Of a stretch of 10,021 bases of DNA, positions 1 to 5,931 are shown piece after piece; positions within the stretch are counted from its first letter, which is position 1; every line of letters begins with the position of its first letter. Source of the DNA: Litoreibacter sp. (lineage in GTDB: Bacteria; Pseudomonadota; Alphaproteobacteria; Rhodobacterales; Rhodobacteraceae). A model generated the notes under the pieces. It saw only the letters and a program-made list of their open reading frames with translations. It did no database searches and had not been told where the DNA came from. The stretch covers positions 1-10,021 of the forward strand of contig JABDPP010000332.1 in the NCBI GenBank assembly GCA_013042765.1, given 5' to 3'. The translations under genes and the position numbers were made by a program.

Positions 1-2
1 GC

Positions 3-269
3 CCAAATATCTACACGTTGCTGAATGTCGAAAACACGGGTGCAGATGTGTTCGATACCGTGGTCGAGATGCTTATTCCCGACGACAGGGGGCGGTTCAA
101 CGATCTGCGCGACACGGCGATCACGGCAGGCGACGGGTTCGACGGCAGTTTCCGCATCAAGAGGCCGGACCATGCGGAAGCCGAGCTCAGTGTCAGCATG
201 CAGACGACGACCGATCAGCAGGGAAATACCACCGATTATTTCGGCGTGCTGAAGATCGTGGAGGACTAG
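3..269 (+). CDS. PAS-domain protein, C-terminal fragment
   Basis: The reading frame is open from the left edge (base 3) to a TAG at 267-269, giving 88 residues. The in-frame TTG at 18 could be read as a start, but the frame continues upstream without a stop, so the gene most likely begins outside the window. The fragment looks like the second half of a PAS fold: a 'IPDDRGRF' segment matches the usual HPDDR-type helix, then comes 'FDGSFRIKRPD' as the F/R-rich strand, and 'TTTDQQGNTTDYFGVLKIVED' (shown only as its elements: T-D-QQGN turn, then Y-F-G-V strand) as the closing strands. PAS domains sense small molecules, redox state or light and mediate protein contacts. Nothing follows the PAS end, so no kinase, GGDEF or HTH output domain is attached at the C-terminus; any effector would lie upstream. 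The PAS assignment is by motif only. Confidence 0.6.
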   Translation, partial: PNIYTLLNVENTGADVFDTVVEMLIPDDRGRFNDLRDTAITAGDGFDGSFRIKRPDHAEAELSVSMQTTTDQQGNTTDYFGVLKIVED

Positions 270-276
270 GGCCTGT

Positions 277-298
277 TCACGCGCCACCACTCACGCGC
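277..298. repeat. Two 8-base direct repeats before the esterase gene
   Basis: TCACGCGC occurs at 277-284 and again at 291-298, a 14-base period, and a third ACGCG core follows at 303-307. They lie in the 104-base gap between the PAS gene stop and the chosen esterase start. They could be a binding site for a regulator or chance in GC-rich DNA. The rest of this gap shows no clear promoter or terminator. Confidence 0.3.
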
Positions 299-373
299 TC
301 TGACGCGAATTTGAGGAGCCTTTCGCGGCGGGCCCACCTAAACTGGGCAGATATTTCGCAACCGAGCTGTCCC

Positions 374-1174
374 TTGTCCCGATTTCTCGTCGCCCTTCTC
401 GTCTTCCTGTTGCCCGCCGCCGCCGCAGCGCAGGCGGAGGCGGAGTGTATCGAACAGACGCCCTGCGAATTGGGTGAGCGATCCTATCACGTCAAACCGC
501 CCGATGACTGGGACGGGGTCACGCCGCTGCCGGTGATGCTGCATTTTCACGGTTGGGGCCGGCAGGGCACGTTGATCGTGAAGCATTCGCGAATTTCGGG
601 CGCGACACGACGGCGGGGCGTGTTGTTGCTGGCGCCGAATGGCAATGGCAAGAGTTGGGATTTCTGGGGCACGGGCAGCGGGGATGTCGATTTCGCATGG
701 GCGGTGATCGAGGATGCCGCGAAGAGATACCCGATCGACCGAAGCCGGATTTACGTCTCAGGCTATTCCTACGGCTCGGCCATGGCGTGGCGGCTGGCCT
801 GCGATCGCGGCGATGAGGTGCGGGCGCTGCTGGCGGTCTCCGGCACGCTGTCGCAATCGGAGACCTGCGCCACCGCCCCGCACGAGATCCGTCAGGTTTA
901 CGGCACCTCCGACACGGTGATGCCGTTTCCCTTTGGCCAGAAAGGCGACGAGACCCAGCCAGTGAAGCTCTGGCGCGACCACAAGGGCTGCGGTGCCGCA
1001 GAAGCGGCGGGCGAATGGGCTGTCACCGGGCGTGACGTGTTTCGCCGCACGGTCTGGGAAGAGTGCGCGCAGGCGGGGCGCGTCGTGCTTGATGTGCACA
1101 GCCGCGGGCATTTCATTCCGCGCGGCTGGATCGCCCGGCAACTCGACGAACTGCTGGACGCGGCTAGTTCTTGA
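374..1174 (+). CDS. Secreted PHB-depolymerase-like serine esterase (LpqC family)
   Basis: This is an alpha/beta-hydrolase that probably hydrolyses ester bonds outside the cytoplasm; the family includes polyhydroxybutyrate depolymerases, feruloyl and acetylxylan esterases. With the TTG at 374 the product has 266 residues and begins with a textbook signal peptide ([20 protein letters not shown], cut near AQA). The TTG at 311 would add 21 residues ahead of the hydrophobic core and fits worse; no ATG or GTG is available and neither start has a strong ribosome site. Visible motifs: the oxyanion-type HFHGWG near residue 57, nucleophile elbow G-Y-S-Y-G with Ser132, YGTSD with Asp180 as the acid, and RGHF with His246. 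Six cysteines remain after signal removal (25, 31, 143, 165, 206, 231), enough for three disulfides, as expected for an exported enzyme. The W-x5-C (LWRDHKGC) segment is typical of this family. No PHB synthesis gene is nearby, so the substrate is open. Confidence 0.82.
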   Translation: MSRFLVALLVFLLPAAAAAQAEAECIEQTPCELGERSYHVKPPDDWDGVTPLPVMLHFHGWGRQGTLIVKHSRISGATRRRGVLLLAPNGNGKSWDFWGTGSGDVDFAWAVIEDAAKRYPIDRSRIYVSGYSYGSAMAWRLACDRGDEVRALLAVSGTLSQSETCATAPHEIRQVYGTSDTVMPFPFGQKGDETQPVKLWRDHKGCGAAEAAGEWAVTGRDVFRRTVWEECAQAGRVVLDVHSRGHFIPRGWIARQLDELLDAASS

Positions 1175-1925
1175 TCTTGTAGCCGGTTTTGAAGATCCAG
1201 CCGATTACCGCGAGGCAAAGCACGGTGAAGATGGCGATGGCCCCGAGGCTCAGCGTAATCGGCACTTCCGAGACCCCGAAGAACGACCAGCGGAACCCCG
1301 AGATCAGGTAGACGACCGGATTGAACATGGTCACCGCCTGCCAGACCGGCGGCAGCATCGAGATTGCGTAAAAACTGCCCCCCAGGAAGACCAGAGGTGT
1401 AATGACCAGAAGCGGGATCAGCTGCAATTGCTCGAAATTGCCCGCCCAGATGCCGATGATGAAGCCCAGAAGGCTGAAACACAGGCAGGTCAGAATCAGA
1501 AAGAGGATCATGACCAGCGGGTGCTCGATCCTGAGATCGACGAACAGAAACGCAGTCAGCAGGATGATCGTGCCGATGAACAGCGCCTTTGTTGCCGCCG
1601 CGCCGACATAGCCGATGACAATCTCGAGGTAGCTGACCGGGGCCGAGAGAAGCTCATAGATCGTGCCGATGAACTTCGGGAAATAGATCCCGAAACTGGC
1701 CGCCGAGGTGGCCTGCGTCATCACGCTGAGCATGATGAGACCCGGAACGATAAAGGCCCCGTAGCTGACGCCTTCGACCTGTTCGATGCGGCTGCCGATT
1801 GCCGTTCCAAAGACGACGAAATAGAGCGAGGTGGACAGCACCGGAGAGATAAAGCTTTGCGTCAGGGTGCGGAAGAACCGCGCCATCTCGAATATGTAAA
1901 TCGCCTTGATCGCGCGCAGGTTCAT
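1164..1925 (-). CDS. ABC-2 type transporter permease (YadH-like)
   Basis: This 253-residue inner-membrane protein is the transmembrane half of an ABC exporter whose ATPase is encoded just upstream. About six hydrophobic helices are visible, roughly at 25-45, 55-78, 102-128, 136-160, 168-188 and 224-246. The stretch from about 176 to 216, with [30 protein letters not shown], is the ABC-2 family signature and reads very much like E. coli YadH (recalled, not aligned). Length matches YadH (256). The start is an ATG whose first bases overlap the ATPase stop in an ATGA, with GGGAG eight bases before it, so translation is coupled. The physiological substrate of YadGH-type exporters is not known; the wider family moves lipids, polysaccharides and drugs. 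The last 11 bases overlap the end of the convergent esterase gene, leaving no room for a terminator between them. Confidence 0.88.
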   Translation of the reverse strand: MNLRAIKAIYIFEMARFFRTLTQSFISPVLSTSLYFVVFGTAIGSRIEQVEGVSYGAFIVPGLIMLSVMTQATSAASFGIYFPKFIGTIYELLSAPVSYLEIVIGYVGAAATKALFIGTIILLTAFLFVDLRIEHPLVMILFLILTCLCFSLLGFIIGIWAGNFEQLQLIPLLVITPLVFLGGSFYAISMLPPVWQAVTMFNPVVYLISGFRWSFFGVSEVPITLSLGAIAIFTVLCLAVIGWIFKTGYKIKN

Positions 1926-2842
1926 CCGTTTTCTCCCACAAGGCCCACGAAGATATCCTCCAGCGAGGATTGCTGCGTCGACACGTCCTTGAGCACGAGA
2001 CCAGCCTCTGCCAGTGCGCTCAAAAGCTTGGTAATGCCGGTGCGTTCGGCGGCGGTGTCATAGGTGTAGATCAGGTGGTTGTCCTCGAGCCGCAGCGCAT
2101 AGTCCTCAAGCCCCACGGGAATGGCCGTGATCGGGTCATGCAACTCGATCAGAAGTTCCTTCTGGCCCATCTGCTGCATCAGGGCCTGCTTATCTTTGAC
2201 CAGCAGGATGCGGCCGCCGTCAATGACGCCGACACGGTTGGCGATAGCTTCGGCCTCCTCGATATAGTGCGTCGTCAGGATGATCGTGACGCCATCCTCC
2301 TGCAGCGCGCGCACCACCTGCCACATGTCCTTGCGCAGTTCCACGTCGACGCCGGCGGTGGGCTCGTCGAGAAACAGAACGCGGGGTTCGTGGCTGAGTG
2401 CCTTGGCGATCAGAACCCGGCGCTTCATGCCACCGGAGAGCTGCCGGATACGGGCGTCCTTTTTGTCCCACAGAGACAGCTGGCGCAGGATCTTCTCGAT
2501 ATGGGCGGGATCGGCGGGTTTGCCGAAAAGGCCGCGCGAGAACCGCACCGTGTTGATCACCTTCTCGAACGGCTCAAGCGTGATTTCCTGTGGCACCAGC
2601 CCGATCAGGCGGCGCGCCTCGCGGTAGTTGCGCGCGATGTCGAACCCGCCCACCGAAATGCTGCCGGAGCTGGGTGTGACCATCCCGCAGATCGTTGAAA
2701 TCAGGGTTGTCTTCCCGGCCCCGTTCGGCCCCAGAAGGGCGAGGATCTCCCCCTCTTCGATGTCGAGGCTGACACCTTTGAGGGCCTGAAACCCGCCTTC
2801 ATAAATCTTTGTCAGATCCTGTATCGAAACGATTGCATTCAT
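1922..2842 (-). CDS. ABC exporter ATP-binding protein (YadG-like)
   Basis: This 306-residue cytoplasmic ATPase drives the neighbouring ABC-2 permease. All ABC landmarks are intact: Walker [10 protein letters not shown] at 38-46, Q-loop Gln85 in LVPQE, signature LSGGM at 135-139, Walker B VLFLDE at 155-160 followed by the D-loop PTAGVD, and H-loop His192. The C-terminal 90 residues after the nucleotide-binding fold end in [11 protein letters not shown], a tail usual for DrrA/YadG-type exporter subunits. Spacing of motifs and the 'VPQE..PFE' and '[17 protein letters not shown]' stretches resemble E. coli YadG (308 residues). The frame stays open far upstream, but the ATG at 2842 has GGGAG seven bases before it and starts exactly where ABC homology begins. 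It is the first gene of the two-gene operon and its promoter should lie in the 190-base gap shared with the divergent YeeE gene. Confidence 0.92.
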   Translation of the reverse strand: MNAIVSIQDLTKIYEGGFQALKGVSLDIEEGEILALLGPNGAGKTTLISTICGMVTPSSGSISVGGFDIARNYREARRLIGLVPQEITLEPFEKVINTVRFSRGLFGKPADPAHIEKILRQLSLWDKKDARIRQLSGGMKRRVLIAKALSHEPRVLFLDEPTAGVDVELRKDMWQVVRALQEDGVTIILTTHYIEEAEAIANRVGVIDGGRILLVKDKQALMQQMGQKELLIELHDPITAIPVGLEDYALRLEDNHLIYTYDTAAERTGITKLLSALAEAGLVLKDVSTQQSSLEDIFVGLVGENG

Positions 2843-2959
2843 CGCGATCTCCCTCGCGCCCCTCGTAGTGCAAAGCCGCTCGGAAAGACAAGTGAAGCTT
2901 CTGTGCGCTGGTCCACAGGGCGCGCGGGTCAGATCGCCGCAGCGCGGCGGCTGCACAGG

Positions 2960-2973
2960 TTGATTCAGGTCAA
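2960..2973. promoter_or_regulatory. Candidate FNR/FnrL-type box
   Basis: TTGAT-TCAG-GTCAA matches the FNR-family consensus TTGAT-N4-ATCAA at 9 of 10 defined positions. Its centre is 66.5 bases before the YeeE/YedE start codon. If it acts as a class II activator site at -41.5, transcription would start near 3008, leaving a 25-base leader, and a weak -10-like TTAGTC lies at 2995-3000. The site is also about 120 bases upstream of the divergent ABC ATPase. Function is inferred from the match and its position only. Other CRP/FNR-superfamily regulators of alphaproteobacteria (DNR, NnrR) bind similar dyads. Confidence 0.5.
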
Positions 2974-3032
2974 GGAAACGCGGTGGGGGCGTTGTTAGTC
3001 GTGCGGACGAAAATTGAGAGAGCAGGCAGATC

Positions 3033-4109
3033 ATGGAAGTTATTGCGGACTGGATTGGAGACACGGGCGCGCTTTTTGCGCTGGGTCTTGTGGTCGGGCT
3101 GGTCTTCGGCAGCGCGGCGCAGCATTCGCGGTTTTGCCTGCGGGCCGCGACGGTGGAGGTGGCGCATGGCCAGCTGGGCCCGAAAATGGCGATCTGGCTG
3201 ATCGTGTTCCTGACCGCGCTCCTGGCCACGCAGCTGGCGCACCGCACAGGGTATCTCGACCCGTCCGAGGCGCGGCAGCTCTCCGGCATTGGCAGCCTGT
3301 CCGGCGCAATTCTCGGTGGGCTTCTGTTTGGGGTAGGCATGATCCTCGCGCGTGGCTGCGCGAGCCGCCTGCTGGTGCTGTCGGCCACCGGAAACATGCG
3401 CGCGCTGGTCACGGGGCTGGTGCTGACGCTGGTGGCGCAGGCCTCCCTGCGGGGGGTCTTTGCCCCGGTTCGCGAGGGCCTGTTCAACCTGTGGACCATC
3501 GACGGCGAGGCGGCGCGCAACCTGCTGGACCGGATCGGCGGGGAGCAGGACATGGCCATCGCGACCGCATCGGTTCTGCTGGTGGCGGCTTTCGGGCTGG
3601 CCGTGCTGCGGCAGGTGCCGCGCTCGCGTGTTGTGGCCGCAGGGCTTGTGGGCCTCGCGGTCGCCGGCGGCTGGGTCGGCACCTATGCGCTGGCGCAGGT
3701 GTCCTTCACGCCGGTGGCGCTGTCGAGCGTGACCTTTTCCGGCCCCTCGGCGGACACGCTGATGGGGCTCGTCAACGAGCGCAGCCTCGCGCTGAGCTTC
3801 AGCATCGGGTTGATCCCGGGGGTGATGGCGGGCTCCGGCCTGACCGCGCTGGCGACAGGAGAGTTCCGGATCGAGCGCTTCAGTGCCGAAACCGGGATGG
3901 AGCGCTACCTGCTGGGCGCCTGTATGATGGGCTTTGGCAGCATGTTGGCGGGCGGCTGCGCAGTGGGCGCGGGCGTTTCCGGCGGTGCAGTCTTTTCGCT
4001 GACCGCCTGGGTTGCGGTCTTCTCGATGTGGATCGGGGCGCTGGCCGCCATCACCGTGAGCGACACGCTTGCGCAAGGCCGCGGTGCGGGGCCGCTCCGC
4101 TCAAGCTAG
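3033..4109 (+). CDS. YeeE/YedE family (TsuA-like) sulfur-compound transporter
   Basis: This 358-residue integral membrane protein belongs to the YeeE/YedE (DUF395, 'sulphur transport') family, whose studied member TsuA imports thiosulfate through a line of cysteines. The protein is hydrophobic throughout, with about nine helices, and shows the expected cysteine motifs: HSRFCLRAA (Cys35), ARGCASRLL (Cys109), and, in the second half, GACMMGF (Cys297) and [14 protein letters not shown] (Cys309). The two halves share the G-x-x-x-A-x-GC pattern typical of the internally duplicated fold. The ATG at 3033 is the first in the frame; the ribosome site is only a weak purine-rich stretch. The gene stands alone: no tusA-like, rhodanese or sulfur-oxidation gene is adjacent. 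It ends one base before the end of the convergent rpe. A nearby FNR-type box suggests control by oxygen. Exact substrate (thiosulfate, another sulfur species, or selenium compound) cannot be read from the sequence. Confidence 0.82.
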   Translation: MEVIADWIGDTGALFALGLVVGLVFGSAAQHSRFCLRAATVEVAHGQLGPKMAIWLIVFLTALLATQLAHRTGYLDPSEARQLSGIGSLSGAILGGLLFGVGMILARGCASRLLVLSATGNMRALVTGLVLTLVAQASLRGVFAPVREGLFNLWTIDGEAARNLLDRIGGEQDMAIATASVLLVAAFGLAVLRQVPRSRVVAAGLVGLAVAGGWVGTYALAQVSFTPVALSSVTFSGPSADTLMGLVNERSLALSFSIGLIPGVMAGSGLTALATGEFRIERFSAETGMERYLLGACMMGFGSMLAGGCAVGAGVSGGAVFSLTAWVAVFSMWIGALAAITVSDTLAQGRGAGPLRSS

Positions 4110-4110
4110 A

Positions 4111-4785
4111 TCAGATCGCGTTGCGGATGGCGCGGATGTTCTCGCCGTAGACTTCCGGATTGTCGACCGAGCCGCCCTTGAAGACGGCAGAGCCTGCCAC
4201 CAGCACGTCGGCCCCTGCCCCGACGCAGCCCGGCGCGGTGACGGGTGTGACGCCGCCATCAATCTCGATATGGATTTCACGGTCGCCGATCATCTCGCGG
4301 ATCGCGGCGATCTTGCCTTCGAGCGGGATGAATTTCTGACCGCCGAAGCCCGGGTTGACCGTCATCACGCAAACCAGATCGACCATGTCCATCACCGAGT
4401 CCAGCGCGGAGGCCGGGGTGCCGGGGTTCAGCGCGACGCCGGCCTTGGCGCCGCTGGCACGAATGGCCTGCAGCGTGCGGTGGATATGGGGGCCCGCTTC
4501 GACATGAGCGGTGATGAAATCAGCGCCTGCGGCGGCAAACGCCTCGATAAAGGGATCGACCGGCGCGATCATCAGGTGCACGTCCATCACACCCTTGATA
4601 TGCGGGCGGATCGCCTTGCAGGTGTCGGGACCGAAGGTGATGTTGGGCACGAAATGGCCGTCCATGACATCGACATGGACCCAATCGGCGCCCTGCGCCT
4701 CGATGGCCTCGCATTCCTTGCCGAAATTGGCGAAATCCGCCGACAGGATGGAGGGGGCAATCTTAACGGAGCGGTCAAAGGTCAT
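4111..4785 (-). CDS. rpe: Ribulose-phosphate 3-epimerase
   Basis: Rpe interconverts ribulose 5-phosphate and xylulose 5-phosphate in the cytoplasm, in the pentose phosphate and Calvin cycles. The 224-residue product has the normal length and all landmarks of this TIM barrel: SILSADF at 12-18, the HVDVMDGHFVPN segment (metal ligands His37 and Asp39, Asp39 also catalytic), HLMI (His70), the phosphate-binding NPGFGGQKF at 144-152, and IDGGV with catalytic Asp176, followed by GSAVF at 198-202. The ATG at 4785 has AAGGA about eight bases before it; the open frame extends further upstream, to 4935, but without homology. The gene is alone on its strand, divergent from deoC across 143 bases and convergent with the YeeE gene, so it does not sit in a cbb (Calvin cycle) operon, which suggests a housekeeping role. 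Confidence 0.96.
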   Translation of the reverse strand: MTFDRSVKIAPSILSADFANFGKECEAIEAQGADWVHVDVMDGHFVPNITFGPDTCKAIRPHIKGVMDVHLMIAPVDPFIEAFAAAGADFITAHVEAGPHIHRTLQAIRASGAKAGVALNPGTPASALDSVMDMVDLVCVMTVNPGFGGQKFIPLEGKIAAIREMIGDREIHIEIDGGVTPVTAPGCVGAGADVLVAGSAVFKGGSVDNPEVYGENIRAIRNAI

Positions 4786-4830
4786 CGGTCTTGTCCTTGT
4801 GCAGCGATTCCGGCCTGTTCCTATCCAAGA

Positions 4831-4860
4831 TCGCGGCAAAGGGAAACTGCCTTTCCGCGA
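4831..4860. promoter_or_regulatory. Strong imperfect palindrome between rpe and deoC
   Basis: TCGCGGcAAAGG (4831-4842) pairs with CCTTTCCGCGA (4850-4860): eleven base pairs with one bulged C (4837) around the 7-base loop GAAACTG. It lies 46 bases before the rpe start and 69 bases before the deoC start. Neither side is followed by a T-run, so it is not an intrinsic terminator. It could be an operator for a regulator of deoxyribose or pentose use, or a leader hairpin in the deoC or rpe transcript. No regulator gene is adjacent. Confidence 0.45.
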
Positions 4861-4928
4861 GGTTGGCCTTGCGTGAGACCATCGCACCATGGCAGGTTTC
4901 GATCTCACCGACAGCCCGGGGCAAGCCC

Positions 4929-5921
4929 ATGCCACAAACCACAGCCAAACCCACGATCACGCAACTGCCGCAGGTGCACCTGCCGCGCAACGCGGGCATG
5001 CCGCTTGATCTGGACTGGGTCGCGCGGGCGCAGGCCAATACCTCGGCCATCGAACGCCGCGCCAAGACCCTGCCCGGGCGCCGCACGGTGAAGAAGGACT
5101 ATCAGGCGGCGTGGCTACTGAAGGCGGTGACCTGCATCGACCTGACGACGCTTTCGGGCGATGACACGGCGGGCCGGGTCCGAAGGCTGTGCGCCAAGGC
5201 GCGCCAGCCGGTGCGGGCCGATATTCTCGAGCGGCTCGGTGTCGAGGGGATCACCACCGGCGCGGTTTGCGTCTATCACGACATGATCGAGCCCGCGCGC
5301 GCCGCTCTGGCGGGCAGCGCCATTCCGGTTGCCGCCGTCTCCACCGGGTTTCCAGCCGGATTGTCGCCGTTTCACCTGCGCGTGGCCGAGATCGAGGAAA
5401 GCGTGAAGGCCGGCGCCCGCGAGATCGATATCGTGATCTCACGCCGCCATGTGCTGACCCAGAACTGGCAGGCGCTTTACGACGAGATGAGTGCCTTCCG
5501 CGCGGCTTGCGGCGATGCTCATGTCAAGGCGATTCTGGCCACCGGAGAGCTGGGCAGCCTGCGCAATGTCGCCCGCGCCTCGCTGATCTGCATGATGGCA
5601 GGGGCCGATTTCATCAAGACATCGACCGGCAAGGAGAGCGTCAACGCCACCCTGCCCGTCAGCCTCGTGATGATCCGCGCGATCCGCGATTATTGCGACG
5701 CGACCGGCTTTCACGTGGGTTACAAACCCGCGGGCGGGATCTCGAAGGCAAAGGACGCGGTTACCTACCTGGCGTTGATCAAGGAAGAGCTGGGCGACCG
5801 CTGGCTGCAACCCGACCTGTTCCGCTTCGGCGCCTCGTCGCTTCTGGGCGATATCGAGCGGCAGCTCGAACACCATGTCACCGGCGCCTATTCCGCCAGT
5901 TACCGCCACCCGCTTGGATGA
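4929..5921 (+). CDS. deoC: Deoxyribose-phosphate aldolase, long animal-like form
   Basis: DeoC (DERA) splits 2-deoxyribose 5-phosphate into glyceraldehyde 3-phosphate and acetaldehyde, the last step in using DNA-derived deoxynucleosides. The catalytic set is present: EIDIVI with Asp167, HVKAILATGEL with Lys200, the Schiff-base lysine Lys230 in DFIKTSTGK, and Lys266 in VGYKPAGG. With the ATG at 4929 the protein has 330 residues, against about 260 in E. coli; the extra length is an N-terminal region containing RRTVKK and QAAWLLKAVT, which, with IDLTTLSGDDT, matches the pattern I recall from human DERA (318 residues). The frame is open back to 4791 but the upstream part looks non-coding and contains the palindrome. 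The ribosome site is weak (a GGGGC). The stop overlaps the ribosome site of the dehydrogenase gene, so the two are one operon. The start could be a little off. Confidence 0.93.
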   Translation: MPQTTAKPTITQLPQVHLPRNAGMPLDLDWVARAQANTSAIERRAKTLPGRRTVKKDYQAAWLLKAVTCIDLTTLSGDDTAGRVRRLCAKARQPVRADILERLGVEGITTGAVCVYHDMIEPARAALAGSAIPVAAVSTGFPAGLSPFHLRVAEIEESVKAGAREIDIVISRRHVLTQNWQALYDEMSAFRAACGDAHVKAILATGELGSLRNVARASLICMMAGADFIKTSTGKESVNATLPVSLVMIRAIRDYCDATGFHVGYKPAGGISKAKDAVTYLALIKEELGDRWLQPDLFRFGASSLLGDIERQLEHHVTGAYSASYRHPLG

Positions 5922-5925
5922 GGAG
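5921..5925 (+). promoter_or_regulatory. Ribosome binding site of the ALDH16 gene, overlapping the deoC stop
   Basis: AGGAG begins on the last base of the deoC TGA stop codon (5919-5921) and lies six bases before the ATG at 5932. It decides that start over the upstream in-frame positions inside deoC and points to coupled translation of the two genes. Confidence 0.8.
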
Positions 5926-5931
5926 CCTCCC

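Noticed and set aside
993..2063. A 356-codon plus-strand frame across the esterase end and the ABC permease
   Set aside because: It is rich in Asp, Arg, Gln and Glu without a fold-like pattern and opposes a clear membrane protein.
2843..3682. A long leftward extension that would add about 280 residues in front of the ABC ATPase
   Set aside because: It is antisense to the YeeE gene, Arg/Ser/Pro-rich without domain character, and the ATG at 2842 with its ribosome site coincides with the start of ABC homology. A GC-rich shadow frame.
2970..4076. A 368-codon open frame on the minus strand over the YeeE gene
   Set aside because: Its composition (His, Arg, Gln, Ala) is typical of antisense shadows, while the plus strand has clear helices and cysteine motifs.
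4831..4860. The rpe/deoC palindrome as an intrinsic terminator
   Set aside because: No T-run follows on either strand, and it lies upstream of both genes, not at a gene end.
4791..4928. An earlier start for deoC
   Set aside because: The added residues have no DERA similarity and would run through the palindrome; a protein from 4929 already exceeds the usual family length.
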